Below, in pieces: positions 36,249-47,268 of a stretch of 64,000 bases of DNA. The stretch is from Mycoplasma marinum (GTDB lineage Bacteria; Bacillota_I; Bacilli_A; Mycoplasmatales; Metamycoplasmataceae): the NCBI RefSeq assembly GCF_004335975.1, contig NZ_PSZO01000002.1:1-64000 (forward strand), read 5' to 3'. Below the pieces are notes generated by a model. That model was not told the origin of the DNA and made no database searches. It worked only from the letters and a program-made list of their open reading frames with translations. The translations under genes were made by a program, and so were the position numbers. Numbering within the stretch: the stretch's first letter is position 1; every line of letters begins with the position of its first letter.

Positions 36249-36926
36249 TTATTTAGAAAGGTTTGAAAGTAATATTCCTGTTGCGACAGAAACATTTAAT
36301 GATTGAACAGTTCCTTCCATCGGTATATAAACATTTTGGTCAGATTGCTTCAGGATTGGTTTGGAAACACCTTTTCCTTCATTACCTATAACAAGAGCCA
36401 TAGGTGTATTGAAAGTAACTTGCGATACTGGAGCAGCCTTCTCTAAAGAAGTAGCATATATTCAAATGCCGCTATCTTTCAATTTCTTAATAGCGGTTTG
36501 CATTGAGTCTACACGAACAACCTTAATACCTACATATCCTCCAGATGATACTTTAAGTACCGTTGGAGTAACTTCTACTTGACGATCTTTAGCAATCAGC
36601 ACATGCTTAATTCCAAATGCATTTGCTGATCTTAAAATCGCCCCAAAGTTATGAGGATCTTGGACTCTGTCTAAAATTAAAAATCTCTCTGGTTTATCGC
36701 GAAGAATATCTTCAAGAGTGTAGTAGTTAAATTCTTTCAACTCTGCTACAAAACCTTGGTGATTTTCTCTTGTTAACTTATCCATTTCTTTTTTTGAAAT
36801 GATTTGAACCTTCATATTTTTATTTATTTTTAGTACTGGCGACTTTAGCAAATATACTTTTGCTAGTGGTAATTCATTTTTAATCGCATCTTGAACTGAA
36901 TTTTTCCCACATATTAATTTTCCCAT
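36249..36926 (-). CDS. rlmB: 23S rRNA (guanosine-2'-O-)-methyltransferase RlmB
   Basis: A 225-residue SPOUT (TrmH/RlmB) methyltransferase. The N-terminal substrate-binding domain is followed by LDRVQDPHNFGAILRSANAFG (motif 1), VIGNEGKGVS (motif 2) and SLNVSVATGILL (motif 3 knot). In other bacteria it methylates G2251 of 23S rRNA. SD AAAGGAG. Upstream neighbour is the CysRS fusion; the Bacillus order cysS-mrnC-rlmB lacks mrnC here. Confidence 0.93.
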
Positions 36927-36940
36927 TTTGTTCTCCTTTT

Positions 36941-36982
36941 AATTGAATTAAACATTAAAAAATAATTGAATTAAACATTAAA
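36941..36982. repeat. 23-nt direct repeat, two copies
   Basis: The unit AATTGAATTAAACATTAAA occurs at 36941-36959 and again at 36964-36982. The second copy covers the cysS stop and the first lies in the rlmB leader, suggesting a local duplication. Confidence 0.7.
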
Positions 36983-38948
36983 TTAACCTTGTATTCTGCA
37001 ATTCTTTTCTCAATTTGTCCGCTAATTTGTAATTTTTATTTTTTCTTGCATTTATTCATTTTTTATAATTTTTTTTATTCACGTTTGAAATTTTGTCATT
37101 TTTAGTAGTTAATCCTAGCAATAATAAATTAGCTAGAAGTTCTTTTGAGACTTCCTTTTTTCCACTATTGAACGCCTTCAAATTCCCATTTAATATCTCC
37201 ATAACTTTTGAAAATTCTCAATTTGATACATGCGATGAAATTGTTTCATTTTTAATATCGATTTTCTCATTGAGTTGAGCTTGTGAATATGCTTTTAATA
37301 ATTGCTCGTATTTTTTAGTTGTAGCATCTATCATTTGAGTACTTAAATTTATTGGTGCTGTTGGGCTAGTAGTTAAAAATAGCAATCTCAATATTGATGG
37401 ATTATAGTTTTTAAAGAAATCATCTGCATCCATAACATTACCAAGTGATTTAGACATTTTTGTACCGTCAACATTAATATGTCCTGTATGTTTTCACTCG
37501 TTGGTAATTTTTTTACCTAATAAAGCTTGGAATTGTGCATTTTCATTTTCATGATGAGGAAATATTAAATCTATTCCTCCTCCATGCATATCTAATGTTT
37601 TACCACCTGATTTATATACAAAATATGCACATTCAGTATGCCAACCTGGTCTACCTTTACCTCAAGGAGAGTCAAACAAAACCCCTTCTGTTGTTTTTTT
37701 CCATAATGCAAAATCCGCAGGATTTCTTTTATCTTTAGAACTTTCCATTCTCATTTCATCTAATTTTCTATTTGAAACAATCCCATAATTATTTTGAGAA
37801 GTAACACTAAAATAAACATTGCCGTTTACTTCATATGCAACCCCTTTATTTTCCAATTCTTTTATGAAACTAACTATACCTTTTATATTTTTCGTGACAA
37901 GTGGCATATTTGTTGGTTTTTCAACATTGGCCTTTTTCAATAAATCAAGATATACTTTTGTATACCGTTTGGATATTTCGCTTTCCGCGACATTCTCCTC
38001 TATAGATTTTTTAATTATCTTATCATCAATGTCAGTTATATTATGCATAAAATTAACTTTAATACCTCTAGATCTCAAAGATCTAATATAAATATCAAAA
38101 GTTATTATAGGTCTTAAATTACCAATATGAGGAGTGTTGTAAACAGTTGGTCCGCAAACATAAATATTTCTTTCCCTTTTACCACTTTCATCATCATATG
38201 TATTAGAAAGTTTATTATTAATTAATGGAGCAACGATTTTATAAGTTAGACTGATAATCGTAACATTTGAAAGTAATTTAATTGGAGATGTGAATAAATG
38301 TCCTACATAAGCAGCGCCATATGATAAATTTAATGATTGACTATCTGCAAGTGGTGTCATTAATGAGTTATGAATTTCAAGAATAACAGTAAACAAAATG
38401 ATTGGAGCAACCATTTTAAACAGTTTAGGTTTATTAATAAATCTTAAAACAATATGTACTACACCAAGCAATGCAATTCCACCACAAGCAAGAAGTTGTA
38501 GCATTCATTTTGTTTTTATAGGGGATTTAACAGCTGCTAATGTGGACTGTGGAATCATTTGGATACCAATAAATAATCCAACACCACAAATTATTAAAAC
38601 AAATAGAGTTACAAAGAAATGAAAATTAACCGATCTTTCTTTTTTAGCCATTATTAAATAAACTACTCCAGGAACAAAACCTGACATTGCCATAATAAAA
38701 GTATAAATAGGGTGATAATAAGTAGGCATCAATGCAAAGGAAAGTAAATCAGCTATAACTCCAGTTATAGAACCAATTAAAGGACCAAATAAGAATCCAG
38801 TAATCTTAATTGGCAATCCACCAAAAGCCACTTTAAAAGAAGGGAATGTTGTTATTGCAAACAACTTAGAACCAATGATAACAAAAACTACAGAGGCAGC
38901 AATCAATATTGAAACATAAGCGATTTTTTTGTTATTTCATTTTCACAT
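36978..38948 (-). CDS. cysS: In-frame fusion: ECF-type (folate-family) S component - cysteinyl-tRNA synthetase
   Basis: One 656-residue open frame, read with UGA=Trp. Residues 1-about 245 form a polytopic membrane domain with about six helices and the run [21 protein letters not shown], resembling folate-family ECF S components. Residues about 262-656 are a Cys[22 protein letters not shown] (zinc Cys, HIGN at about 274), [18 protein letters not shown] (KMSKS at about 497), ending [11 protein letters not shown]. Between them is a polar linker. No in-frame ATG, GTG or TTG lies between the membrane part and IYVCGP, and there is no SD, so an independent CysRS start is not visible. The ATG has a TATAAT 6 nt upstream. 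Confidence 0.85.
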
Positions 38949-38954
38949 ATATAA

Positions 38955-38960
38955 ATTATA
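38955..38960 (-). promoter_or_regulatory. -10 box for the ECF-CysRS fusion, predicted leaderless
   Basis: TATAAT on the minus strand, 6 nt before the ATG at 38948. Confidence 0.6.
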
Positions 38961-39015
38961 AAGAAAATTAAAAAAAAGGTCCAAAATATTGATAATTCTA
39001 TTTAAATAAGAAATT

Positions 39016-39041
39016 AAAAAACACTTATTATAAAAGTGTCT
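39016..39041 (-). terminator. Terminator after rlmH
   Basis: Minus-strand hairpin ACACTT-TTATAAT-AAGTGT followed by T5. Confidence 0.75.
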
Positions 39042-39054
39042 TATTTAATATATT

Positions 39055-39489
39055 TTACTTATGATACTTTGAACCTGATTTAATTGAGAAAGCTCTAAAT
39101 AATTGTTCAACCAATATAACTCTAAACATTTGGTGTGGAAATGTCATCTTAGAGAATTGTATTTTCTCACTAAACATTTCCTCATCTACACCATATGAAC
39201 CACCAATAACAAAAGTTATATTATCAGTTTCTGTAAATTTTGCCGATAGTTCTTCAGAAGAATATTGTTTACCTTGAAGAGAACAAAGAATTACCCTTGA
39301 ATTCTTAGGGATCAATGATTGAATAATCATAGTCTCTTTTTTCTTAACTATATCCGTATTTTTGTCATTAACTGGTCTAACCTCTGAAAGTCTGACGTGT
39401 GCATAAAAACCTAATTTTTTAGCATAATCTTGATATAAAGTTTTATATTCTTTACTTAATGATCCAACAGCTATAATATTAATCTTCAT
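39055..39489 (-). CDS. rlmH: 23S rRNA (pseudouridine1915-N3)-methyltransferase RlmH
   Basis: A 144-residue SPOUT methyltransferase. Motifs: [16 protein letters not shown] at the start, [14 protein letters not shown] and the C-terminal [22 protein letters not shown] knot with SKYHK end. It modifies helix 69 of 23S rRNA. Its ATG lies inside the last codons of mnmG (11-nt overlap), so the genes are coupled. Confidence 0.96.
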   Translation of the reverse strand: MKINIIAVGSLSKEYKTLYQDYAKKLGFYAHVRLSEVRPVNDKNTDIVKKKETMIIQSLIPKNSRVILCSLQGKQYSSEELSAKFTETDNITFVIGGSYGVDEEMFSEKIQFSKMTFPHQMFRVILVEQLFRAFSIKSGSKYHK

Positions 39490-41320
39490 TTTGCTCCTCT
39501 TTTCTGTATCTTAAATTTAAATGAAACATAAGCATTTGTATATCTGCTGGATTAATTCCGGAAATACGTGATGCTTGACCAATTGTTTCAGGTCTAACGG
39601 CGGTAAGTTTTTGCCTTGCTTCAGTTGCTAAGTTAGCAATTGTTTTATAATCTAAATCCTCTGGTAATTTCAGTTTTTCTAAACGTAACATTTTTTTTGC
39701 TTGCGTAATTTGCTTTTTAATATATCCTTTTAATCTAACCTGAGTTGTCAACTCATAAATATATTTAAAATCAGTAACGTCTGTTGGTTCTACATCAGGT
39801 CTTGAAATCACTTGTAAATATGAAGGCCCATTTGTAATCTCATATTTTTGAGCTAATTCACTATTAGATGAAACATGTGTTTTTGATAATCTCTCAATTT
39901 CTTGATCTATCTCATCATATTTATTAACAATAGATTTATAAGTTTCATCATCAATTAAGCCAACTTGATTACCCAATCCAGAAAGTCTTTTATCAGCATT
40001 ATCATTTCTTAATAATAATCTATATTCAGCTCTTGAAGTGAGCATTCTATAGGGTTCTTTTGTACCTTTAGTTACCAAATCATCAATCAATACACCTAAA
40101 TAACCAGCATCACGTGTAATAACAATTGGTTCCTTATCTTCTAGTTTTAAAGCAGCATTAATACCTGCATATAAACCTTGTCCAGCAGCTTCTTCATAAC
40201 CTGAAGTTCCATTAACTTGCCCGGCAAAATAAAGACCTTGAATATGTTTAGCTTCAAATGAACGTTTAAGTTGAAGTGAGTTTATCGCATCATATTCAAT
40301 TGCGTAAGCTCATTTAACAACTTCTGCATTTTTCATACCAGGAATAGTTCTTAGCATCTTGTCTTGAATATCAATAGGCATCGAAGTTGAAAGTCCATTA
40401 ACATAAATTCAATCACCCTCTTTTGTTTCTGGTTCTAAAAAGATTTGGTGCCTTGGTTTATCTCTAAATCTAATAATTTTATCCTCTATTGAAGGACAAT
40501 ATCTTGGACCAACACCATTAATAAGACCTGAATACATTGATGACTTATTAACATTTTTATCAATTAACTTATGTGTTTCTTCATTTGTGTAAGTAATCCA
40601 ACAATGAATTTGCTTCTCTAACTTAACACCTGAACGAGAAGAGAAAGTATAATCTGAGATAGGAAGTATTTCTTCATCCACTTCTGAAAAATCAATTGAA
40701 GAAGTAAGAACTCTTGGGGGAGTACCTGTTTTAAGTCTAATTAAATCAAAACCATGTTGTTTTAGAGATTCAGAGAGTTTAGTTGTTGTACGTTGACCAT
40801 CTGGTCCACCTGCATCTTTATTTGCACCCCTTAGAATATATGAATCCATATAAGTTCCAGTTGTGATTATTACAACTTTTGCTTCAATTATTTCTCCATC
40901 TTCTAATTGAACACCAACCACTTTATTTTCTTTTATAATTAATTCTGAAACCATATCCTCAATAACATCTAAGTTATCCAATTTTTCAGTTTCTTCAAAC
41001 ATCAATTCAGAATAAAGATCTTTATCAATTTGAGCTCTTAAGGCTCTAACTGCAGGACCCTTAGATTCATTAAGCATTTTAATTTGAATCATTGCTTTAT
41101 CAGAAAGTAAACCTTGCATTCCACCTAACGCATCAATTTCTCTTGTAATGATACCTTTAGCAGGACCCCCAATTGAAGGATTACACGGCATCATAGCTAA
41201 TTTAGTTTTATCTAGTGAAATCAGTGCCGTTTTATGTTGTTTGTTAGCAAGTGCAAATGCAGCTTCCATACCAGCATGTCCACCACCGATTACTATTGCT
41301 TCGTATTGTTTTTTATTCAT
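39479..41320 (-). CDS. mnmG: tRNA uridine 5-carboxymethylaminomethyl modification enzyme MnmG
   Basis: A 613-residue FAD protein that with MnmE modifies U34 of tRNAs. Motifs: [16 protein letters not shown] (FAD), [26 protein letters not shown] and [15 protein letters not shown]. The C-terminal domain with [18 protein letters not shown] and [14 protein letters not shown] is intact. The length is normal. TAAAAT lies 9 nt before the ATG and no SD is present, so it is predicted leaderless. Confidence 0.97.
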
Positions 41321-41329
41321 AGTGTAAAT

Positions 41330-41335
41330 ATTTTA
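41330..41335 (-). promoter_or_regulatory. -10 box for mnmG, predicted leaderless
   Basis: TAAAAT on the minus strand, 9 nt before the mnmG ATG. Confidence 0.5.
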
Positions 41336-41519
41336 CCATGCTTTATAAATAAAGCTATATCATTAAAAAACTTTATCAACAAGCCAATATAAGCATACCC
41401 AAAAGAAATTCCCTTTAGATGAATATATAATTATCTTATTTTTTGTGTAATAAAACTCACCCAACAGATTTATCATTCAATAATATATATAAGTTTATAA
41501 CTCAATTTTTTTAAAAATA

Positions 41520-41760
41520 ATTAATTTAAATGACGTTGATTAAAGATATCATTTTTGCTATTTTGGTCTAATAATTTATTAATTTTAATATCAACTTTTT
41601 CTGAAATTAAAAGTATTTATAACAACTAAAAAATAGACAATATATATTGATTATTGCTGATCAATAATACTGCTTCAATCTTGTACTTTTAAACATTTGA
41701 AGAAGATTCATTTCAGTTGCTAAATCAATATTAAGGTAATTAACAATATTCTTCATATTA
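41520..41760 (-). pseudogene. Possible decayed coding sequence in a 530-nt gap
   Basis: In the region 41336-41873, which has no intact gene, two minus-strand stretches look protein-like. MKNIVNYLNIDLATEM onward runs from 41756 to a stop at 41607. A shifted frame downstream reads LISEKVDIKINKLLDQ and ends at a stop near 41527. Together they suggest a gene broken by frameshifts. No family is recognised and chance frames cannot be excluded. The rest of the gap shows nothing. Confidence 0.3.
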
Positions 41761-41861
41761 GATTCATTAATCTATGAGGAGTCTATTATCTTAGTTTAAA
41801 TTAAGCATTACTTTTTGCCATTAAATGGAAAAAATGAATGAAATGCTATTCTCTTGTTAAA

Positions 41862-41888
41862 AAAACTCACGAACTAGTCGTAAGTTAC
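41862..41888 (-). terminator. Terminator after rbgA
   Basis: Minus-strand hairpin ACTTACGA / TTCGTGAGT (one wobble) followed by T6. It overlaps the end of rbgA. Confidence 0.7.
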
Positions 41889-42701
41889 ACCTTTTAGATC
41901 TCTTAGGTAATTAATAAATCACTTTTGAGCCTTTTCAAGGTTTGGTTTATCACCTTGTTTTTTGAATTTTTTAATTTCACAAAGTTTCATAATTTGCGAA
42001 TAAATTTCAGCATCTTCATATGAAGGAACTAATTGAATTGCAACTAGTTTTTGAGGGTAGTATTTTGAAAGTAATCTATACCCAGCATAAACAAGTTCCA
42101 TCTGAGGAATTATATCCGTTTTAATTGAACCAATAATTGCGAGTTTAACACCTGTTAATTCATCATCAAACTTAGGTCATAAAATACCTGGTGTATCTAG
42201 TAATTGAATCTTGCCTGTATTCACTCATTGTTGACCTTTTGTTACACCTGGCATGTTACCAACTTTAGCAGATGGTTTATTAGCTAAAGTGTTGATTAGT
42301 GTTGATTTCCCAGCATTTGGAACTCCAACAACAAATGCCCTTAATCTTGGTTTTAGAATACCTTTTGATTTGTCTTTTTCTCTTTTTGCTTCCAACATTT
42401 TTTCAGCTTTTTCAACAATTTTTTTAGAAGCTGATTTTTGTTTAAGGTTAACAACTATACAATCATCCGTTTCGTTTCTATAGTGTTCTACAATATTTGA
42501 AAGTTTGTTTTCATCAGCAAAATCTTTTTTAGTAATAACAAATAGTCTGGGTTTTTGAGGTGCAATTTCATCGAATTCTGCATTATATGAAGAAAGTGGG
42601 GCTCTTGAGTCTAAAACAATAATAAATAGATCTGCAAGCGCTTGTTTTTCTTTTATTTGATTTAAGGCCTTAGCCATGTGTCCTGGGAATCATTGAATCA
42701 T
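41874..42701 (-). CDS. rbgA: Ribosome biogenesis GTPase RbgA
   Basis: A 275-residue circularly permuted GTPase for 50S assembly. It starts MIQWFPGHMAKAL (conserved; the Trp is UGA). G4 TKKD (VITKKDFAD) comes first and G5-like sequence next. Then G1 GVPNAGKST at about residue 120 and G3 (DTPG, on the minus strand near 42195-42180) follow, then the C-terminal helical region. The permuted order G4-G5-G1-G2-G3 is visible. TATAAT is 9 nt before the ATG. Confidence 0.94.
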
Positions 42702-42710
42702 AATACATTC

Positions 42711-42716
42711 ATTATA
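42711..42716 (-). promoter_or_regulatory. -10 box for rbgA, predicted leaderless
   Basis: TATAAT on the minus strand, 9 nt before the rbgA ATG (42701). Confidence 0.6.
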
Positions 42717-42723
42717 CATAATA

Positions 42724-42750
42724 AAAAGCTCATTAAACTTTGAGCTTTAA
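42724..42750 (-). terminator. Terminator after the paralogous membrane protein genes
   Basis: Minus-strand hairpin AAAGCTCA / TGAGCTTT with an 8-nt loop, followed by TTTATT. Confidence 0.8.
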
Positions 42751-42757
42751 CTTTCAA

Positions 42758-43594
42758 CTATATTTTTTTGTTTTTTTGTTTCCGTATTTTTTTATCCTTA
42801 TTAGCAATATAAAATATTATTCATCCAATAATTCCAAGTAATATCGCAATACCAAGTACTGAAACAACAGGTAACCAAATTGGAGCAATGTCAAATGCAA
42901 GGAATGGATAAATTGCAATACCAAAAGTATAGTTATAACTTGCTTTTGAATTATCACTATAAGTAAAAGTCATTGTTCATTCAGTTCTAGTTGAATAATA
43001 AAGAATAATTGCAATTACCAACCAAATAATTGGATAGATAAAAACAAGGAAGTAGTCTTTTTTACTTAATTTAATATTATCCTTATTTTTTTCGTTGCTT
43101 TTTAGACTTTCGTTTAGGAATACACTAATAGCAATAATAAAAGAGAACAGATGTATTTGGCATGTATCCAATATTTTAAGAGGTGTATGCCAAATAATAT
43201 CTATTGGTGATAAAATAGTTCAATAAATTATAAAAGTTGTTGCAATATTTGTCATCACTATAATTTGAAATCTTTTTGCATGTTTATTCTTTCTTGGATC
43301 AATTAATTTAAACGTTCTTAAAAATAGGTAGATAAAAACAAGTAGATTACTTTGAACAGTAAAGTAAAAAGGAATAGTAGCTTTCGCTCAAGGTTCTCAA
43401 AAAGTATAGACTTGAGCAATACCAGGAATTGTTCCAGGCTTCATCCTTCCACCTGAAGGTCCTGATATTTTATTGTAAGGAATGTACAATGTTGAACAAA
43501 CGTTATAAATAATAAAATAAGCCATTAATAACGATAGAGCGAACAAGGCTATTCTTGTTTTTGTTTGATTGTTTTTGCCTGTTATTTGTTTCAT
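42758..43594 (-). CDS. Polytopic membrane protein, Pr6Pr-like paralogue 1
   Basis: A 278-residue protein with about six to seven membrane helices and a basic C terminus. Recurring motifs shared with the genes at 43630 and 50378: FTVQSNLLVFIYLFLR, IIYWTILSP, a helix after HLFSF, and FIYPIIWLVIA. The FTxQSN / H / YP pattern resembles the Pr6Pr (FAR-17a/AIG1-like) membrane family; this is a tentative match. The ATG at 43594 follows a TATAAT by 7 nt and has no SD. Confidence 0.7.
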
Positions 43595-43601
43595 ATATAA
43601 A

Positions 43602-43607
43602 ATTATA
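43602..43607 (-). promoter_or_regulatory. -10 box for paralogue 1, predicted leaderless
   Basis: TATAAT on the minus strand, 7 nt before the ATG at 43594. Confidence 0.55.
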
Positions 43608-43629
43608 AAATAAAATAACAATTTTATTG

Positions 43630-44460
43630 TTATTTGCGTTTAATTTTTAAAGAGTTTATTCTTGAATTGGGATTTGATAGTGATATAAATAGTGATCCAA
43701 AAGCTAAAAATAATAATGTTATACCAATTATTATTGAAATTGTAATATATATTTTCACCTCATCAAAATTCAAAAAGAAGTAAATAGCAACACCGATTTT
43801 TCTATGTATAGTTCCATTTGCATCTTTTGATAAAAATCAAGTATTATCAACAGGATTTTGCATAAGAGTATAAGTATTCGCTTCTCTTGAAGCGTAATAA
43901 ACAATAATTGCCATTACAATTCATAATATTGGATAAATAAGAATATAGAAAATATGTTTTTTATTTAAAATCACTCCATTTTCACCTTTTTTTAATTTAT
44001 CAATATGATATGTAATTATCATAAATACAGGTGCAACAAAATGAACTAGTATTGTAACCACTCTTTTAAAAACTCCAGGAAATCCTCCATGTGTTCAAAT
44101 TGAAGAAAATGGTGCTAGAACAGTTCAATAAACACACATTGTTATTGTTATATTTACAACGGTAATCAGTTGAAATAATTTATGAGATAATTTTTCCTTA
44201 GGTTTTATAATTCCCAAACCTCTTAATAGTAGAAATATAAATACAATTAGATTTGTTTGGAAAGTAAAATAAAAAATTGAAATTCAACTAACGTGTTCTA
44301 TTGGGACATGCATTTTAGAAATATCGTTATTTTTATAATAACTAAATACAGTCCAATTTAAAGATTGAACTGTATCGCTAATAATACTTAATATTAAAAA
44401 TACAAAAGAAAAGGTTGCAAATATTAATATTCCTTTGTTTATTTTTAATTTATCAAACAC
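43630..44460 (-). CDS. Polytopic membrane protein, Pr6Pr-like paralogue 2
   Basis: A 276-residue paralogue of the gene at 42758: FTFQTNLIVFIFLLLRGL, VYWTVLAP, TILVHFVAPVFM and LIYPILWIVMAIIVYYAS. The start is GTG at 44460, immediately after the ffh stop (TAA GTG), so it is translated by coupling to ffh. The internal GTG/ATG choices further in would lose the first helix. Function unknown; a membrane role only. Confidence 0.7.
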
Positions 44461-45810
44461 TTACATACCACCCATTCCACGCATCATAGCTGGATTAAAT
44501 TGACCATTTTTCATTTGTTTTGCCATTTGTTTCATTTGTTTTGCCATTCTTTCAAATTCATTAACAAGTGAATTATATTCTTGCGCAGATCTTCCAGAAC
44601 CAGCAATTATTCTTTGTTTACGCTTACCATTTTTAAGCAACTTAGGATTTTTTCTTTCTTTCTTTGTCATTGAAGAAATTAATATCTCATATAGTTTTGA
44701 TTTTTCGTCAGCTGCTGCAATTTTTTCTTTTGAAATATCGGCTGCACCAGGGATCATTTTTAAAATTGCCCCTAATTTACCTAGTTTTTTCATTTGTTGC
44801 AATTGTTCCATTAAATCATCAAGATCAAAATGACCATTAGCCATTCTATTAGCCATTCTTGTAGTCTTATCTTCATCAATAACATCTTGTGCTTTTTCGA
44901 TTAAAGAAAGAACATCTCCCATTCCCAATATTCTTTCTGCCATTCTGTCTGGGTGAAATTTATCAAGACCTGACATCTTTTCTGATGTACCAATAAAGAC
45001 AATTGGAACATTAAGCATTTTTGTTATTGAAAGAGCTGCACCACCACGAGCATCAGAATCTAACTTAGTGATTATTGATCCAGTTAAATCCAATCTTTCG
45101 TTAAATGTTGAAGCAACATTAATAATATCCTGTCCAGATAAAGCATCCGCTACATAAAAAATCTCCTGAGGTTTTGCAATTTTCTTGATATCTACTAATT
45201 CAGTCATTAGTTCTTCATCGATTGAAAGACGCCCGGCAGTATCAATAATAATTAAATCATTATCATTTTCTTTGGCATATTCCAGTGCATCAGCAACAAT
45301 CTCTTGAGGTTTAGATTCAACACCTTTTTCAAAAATGGAAACATCTAATTGGCTTGCTAGAGTTTTAAGTTGCTCAACAGCAGCGGGACGATATACATCA
45401 GCCGCAACTAAAAGAGGGTTTTTAATTTCTTGTTTTTTTCTAAAATGATTAACTAATTTACCAGTTGTTGTTGTTTTACCAGAACCTTGTAGACCAACCA
45501 TCATAATGATTGTTGGTTTGCTTTTAAATTTAATTTCTTTTGTTGTTCCACCAAGAATATTTATTAACTCATCCTTAACAATTTTCACAACATTTTGCCC
45601 GGGATTTAATTGCGCAAGAACTGTTTCCGATAAAGCTTTTGCTTTAACCGACTTAATAAATTGCTTAACAACCATTAAATTAACATCAGCTTCTAATAAA
45701 GCGAGTCTAATCTCTCTTGTAACTTCTAAAATATCCTCCTCTTTTAAAGAAGTTTTTGCTTGCATTTTTTTCATTGATTTTTGTAGTCTGTTTCCTAAAA
45801 TATTTAACAT
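44461..45810 (-). CDS. ffh: Signal recognition particle protein Ffh
   Basis: A 449-residue SRP54 GTPase. The N domain is helical. The G domain has GLQGSGKTTT (about 105), DTAGRLSIDEELM and TKLDSDARGGAALS, with the DARGGA segment. The Met-rich M domain ends FNPAMMRGMGGM. It brings membrane-protein ribosomes to FtsY. TATAAT lies 6 nt before the ATG, so it is predicted leaderless. Confidence 0.98.
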   Translation of the reverse strand: MLNILGNRLQKSMKKMQAKTSLKEEDILEVTREIRLALLEADVNLMVVKQFIKSVKAKALSETVLAQLNPGQNVVKIVKDELINILGGTTKEIKFKSKPTIIMMVGLQGSGKTTTTGKLVNHFRKKQEIKNPLLVAADVYRPAAVEQLKTLASQLDVSIFEKGVESKPQEIVADALEYAKENDNDLIIIDTAGRLSIDEELMTELVDIKKIAKPQEIFYVADALSGQDIINVASTFNERLDLTGSIITKLDSDARGGAALSITKMLNVPIVFIGTSEKMSGLDKFHPDRMAERILGMGDVLSLIEKAQDVIDEDKTTRMANRMANGHFDLDDLMEQLQQMKKLGKLGAILKMIPGAADISKEKIAAADEKSKLYEILISSMTKKERKNPKLLKNGKRKQRIIAGSGRSAQEYNSLVNEFERMAKQMKQMAKQMKNGQFNPAMMRGMGGM

Positions 45811-45816
45811 ATTTAA

Positions 45817-45822
45817 ATTATA
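45817..45822 (-). promoter_or_regulatory. -10 box for ffh, predicted leaderless
   Basis: TATAAT on the minus strand, 6 nt before the ffh ATG. Confidence 0.65.
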
Positions 45823-45873
45823 AAGAAAAAGTTGTTAAATGAAACATTCTGTAATATTAAAGAATTTAAAGTT

Positions 45874-45897
45874 TAAAAAAATACCCTTAGGGCATTT
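45874..45897 (-). terminator. Terminator after rplS
   Basis: Minus-strand hairpin ATGCCC-TAA-GGGTAT (one wobble) followed by T6, between rplS and ffh. Confidence 0.75.
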
Positions 45898-45909
45898 TCT
45901 GATTTAGTA

Positions 45910-46263
45910 TTATTTATTTCTGATTTCTTTAAGTCTTGCTGATTTACCTTTTCTATCTCTCATGTAGTAAAGTTTAGCTCTTCTTACTTTATTTTTACGC
46001 TTAACTTCGATTTTAACTACTAATGGAGAGTGAAGTGGAAATGTTCTTTCAACACCTATTCCATATGACATTTTTCTAACTGTGAATGTTTCTGATGTAC
46101 CTGTACCATGTTGTTTGATAACTAAACCTTCAAATAATTGAATTCTTTCTTTGTTACCCTCTTTAATGTGTACGTGAACAACAACGTTGTCACCAGCTCT
46201 AAATTTTGGTAAGTCTTTTTTGATTTGATTTGCTTCTACTGCTGTTAATAATTTATTTCTCAT
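45910..46263 (-). CDS. rplS: Ribosomal protein L19
   Basis: A 117-residue L19 with [28 protein letters not shown] and [13 protein letters not shown]. It sits at the 30S-50S interface. SD AAAAGGAG. Its ATG lies inside the trmD end (11-nt overlap), so it is the last gene of rpsP-trmD-rplS. Confidence 0.98.
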   Translation of the reverse strand: MRNKLLTAVEANQIKKDLPKFRAGDNVVVHVHIKEGNKERIQLFEGLVIKQHGTGTSETFTVRKMSYGIGVERTFPLHSPLVVKIEVKRKNKVRRAKLYYMRDRKGKSARLKEIRNK

Positions 46264-46924
46264 TATGTTCTCCTTTTAATAAGTCTGGTCTAACTCTTTG
46301 AGTTTTTTCCAGTTGCTTCTCATATCTTCATTTCTCTATTTTTGCATGATTTCCATTCAACAACACTTCTGGAACACCCATCCCCTTATATTCTCTTGGA
46401 CGAGTATATTGAGGGTGATCTAATAAGTTTCCTTGAAATGAATCATTTATGTGTGATGCCTCACGAATTACACCAGGTATTAATCTAATAATAGAGTCAG
46501 CCATAACCATTGAAGGAAGTTCCCCTCCAGTTAAAACATAATCCCCAATTGATAATTCCTCATCAACTAGTAATCTCACTCTTTCATCAAAACCTTCGTA
46601 ATGACCTGCGATAAATGTTATTTCATCTAATTTAGACAATTCCAGTGCTTTTTCTTGTGTAAATTTATTACCTTGTGGTGAAAGAAGAATTCTTTTACCC
46701 TTAGTTTTTTCCATAGCTTTATCAATGGGTTCAACCATTAATAACATACCTTGACCACCGCCATATACAATATCATCTACTTTATTGTGTTTGCCAGTTG
46801 CAAATTTTCTAAAGTCAATAACATTAACATCAACAAGCTCTTTTTCAATAGCTCTTTTAACAATTGATTCTGATTGAAATGGTTCATAGTATCTAGGGAA
46901 TAGAGTTATAAAGTTTATTTTCAT
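46253..46924 (-). CDS. trmD: tRNA (guanine37-N1)-methyltransferase TrmD
   Basis: A 223-residue SPOUT methyltransferase: [48 protein letters not shown] and [13 protein letters not shown] knot. It makes m1G37, which prevents frameshifts. No SD precedes its ATG; it starts 9 nt after the rpsP stop. One UGA near the end is Trp. Confidence 0.97.
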
Positions 46925-46933
46925 AACGTTTAA

Positions 46934-47197
46934 TTATTTTGCTTGTTTAGATTTAGCAAATTCTTCGTTAACATTTTCTTTTTTAAGCAATGTTTTTACA
47001 GTGTCAGTTGGAACAGCTCCGTCATTTAATCATTTAAATACTAATTCTTTATCTAATTTTAATTCTTTTGAATGTGGGTTATAGTAACCTACAACTTCGA
47101 TGAATTTTCCGTCTCTAGGTGCTCTAGCATCTGCAACTACAATTTTGTAGAATGCATTAAACTTAGAACCTTGACGTTTTAATCTCATTTTTACCAT
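46934..47197 (-). CDS. rpsP: Ribosomal protein S16
   Basis: An 87-residue S16: [37 protein letters not shown] and [17 protein letters not shown]. First gene of rpsP-trmD-rplS (rimM is not visible between). SD GGAGAACC before ATG 47197. Strong promoter upstream. Confidence 0.97.
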
Positions 47198-47239
47198 ATG
47201 GTTCTCCTTTTATTCTTATTTCATTTAATAAGTAATATT

Positions 47240-47268
47240 ATCTTAACATAAAAATAACTAGGTGTCAA
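47240..47268 (-). promoter_or_regulatory. Strong promoter of rpsP-trmD-rplS
   Basis: Minus strand: TTGACA (47268-47263), 17-nt spacer, TAAGAT (47245-47240) with TGT just upstream (extended -10). This is the clearest -35/-10 pair in the window. Confidence 0.75.

Noticed and set aside
36941-36982. Direct repeat considered as the start of a CRISPR or variable tract
   Set aside because: Only two AT-rich copies, no spacers and no cas genes.
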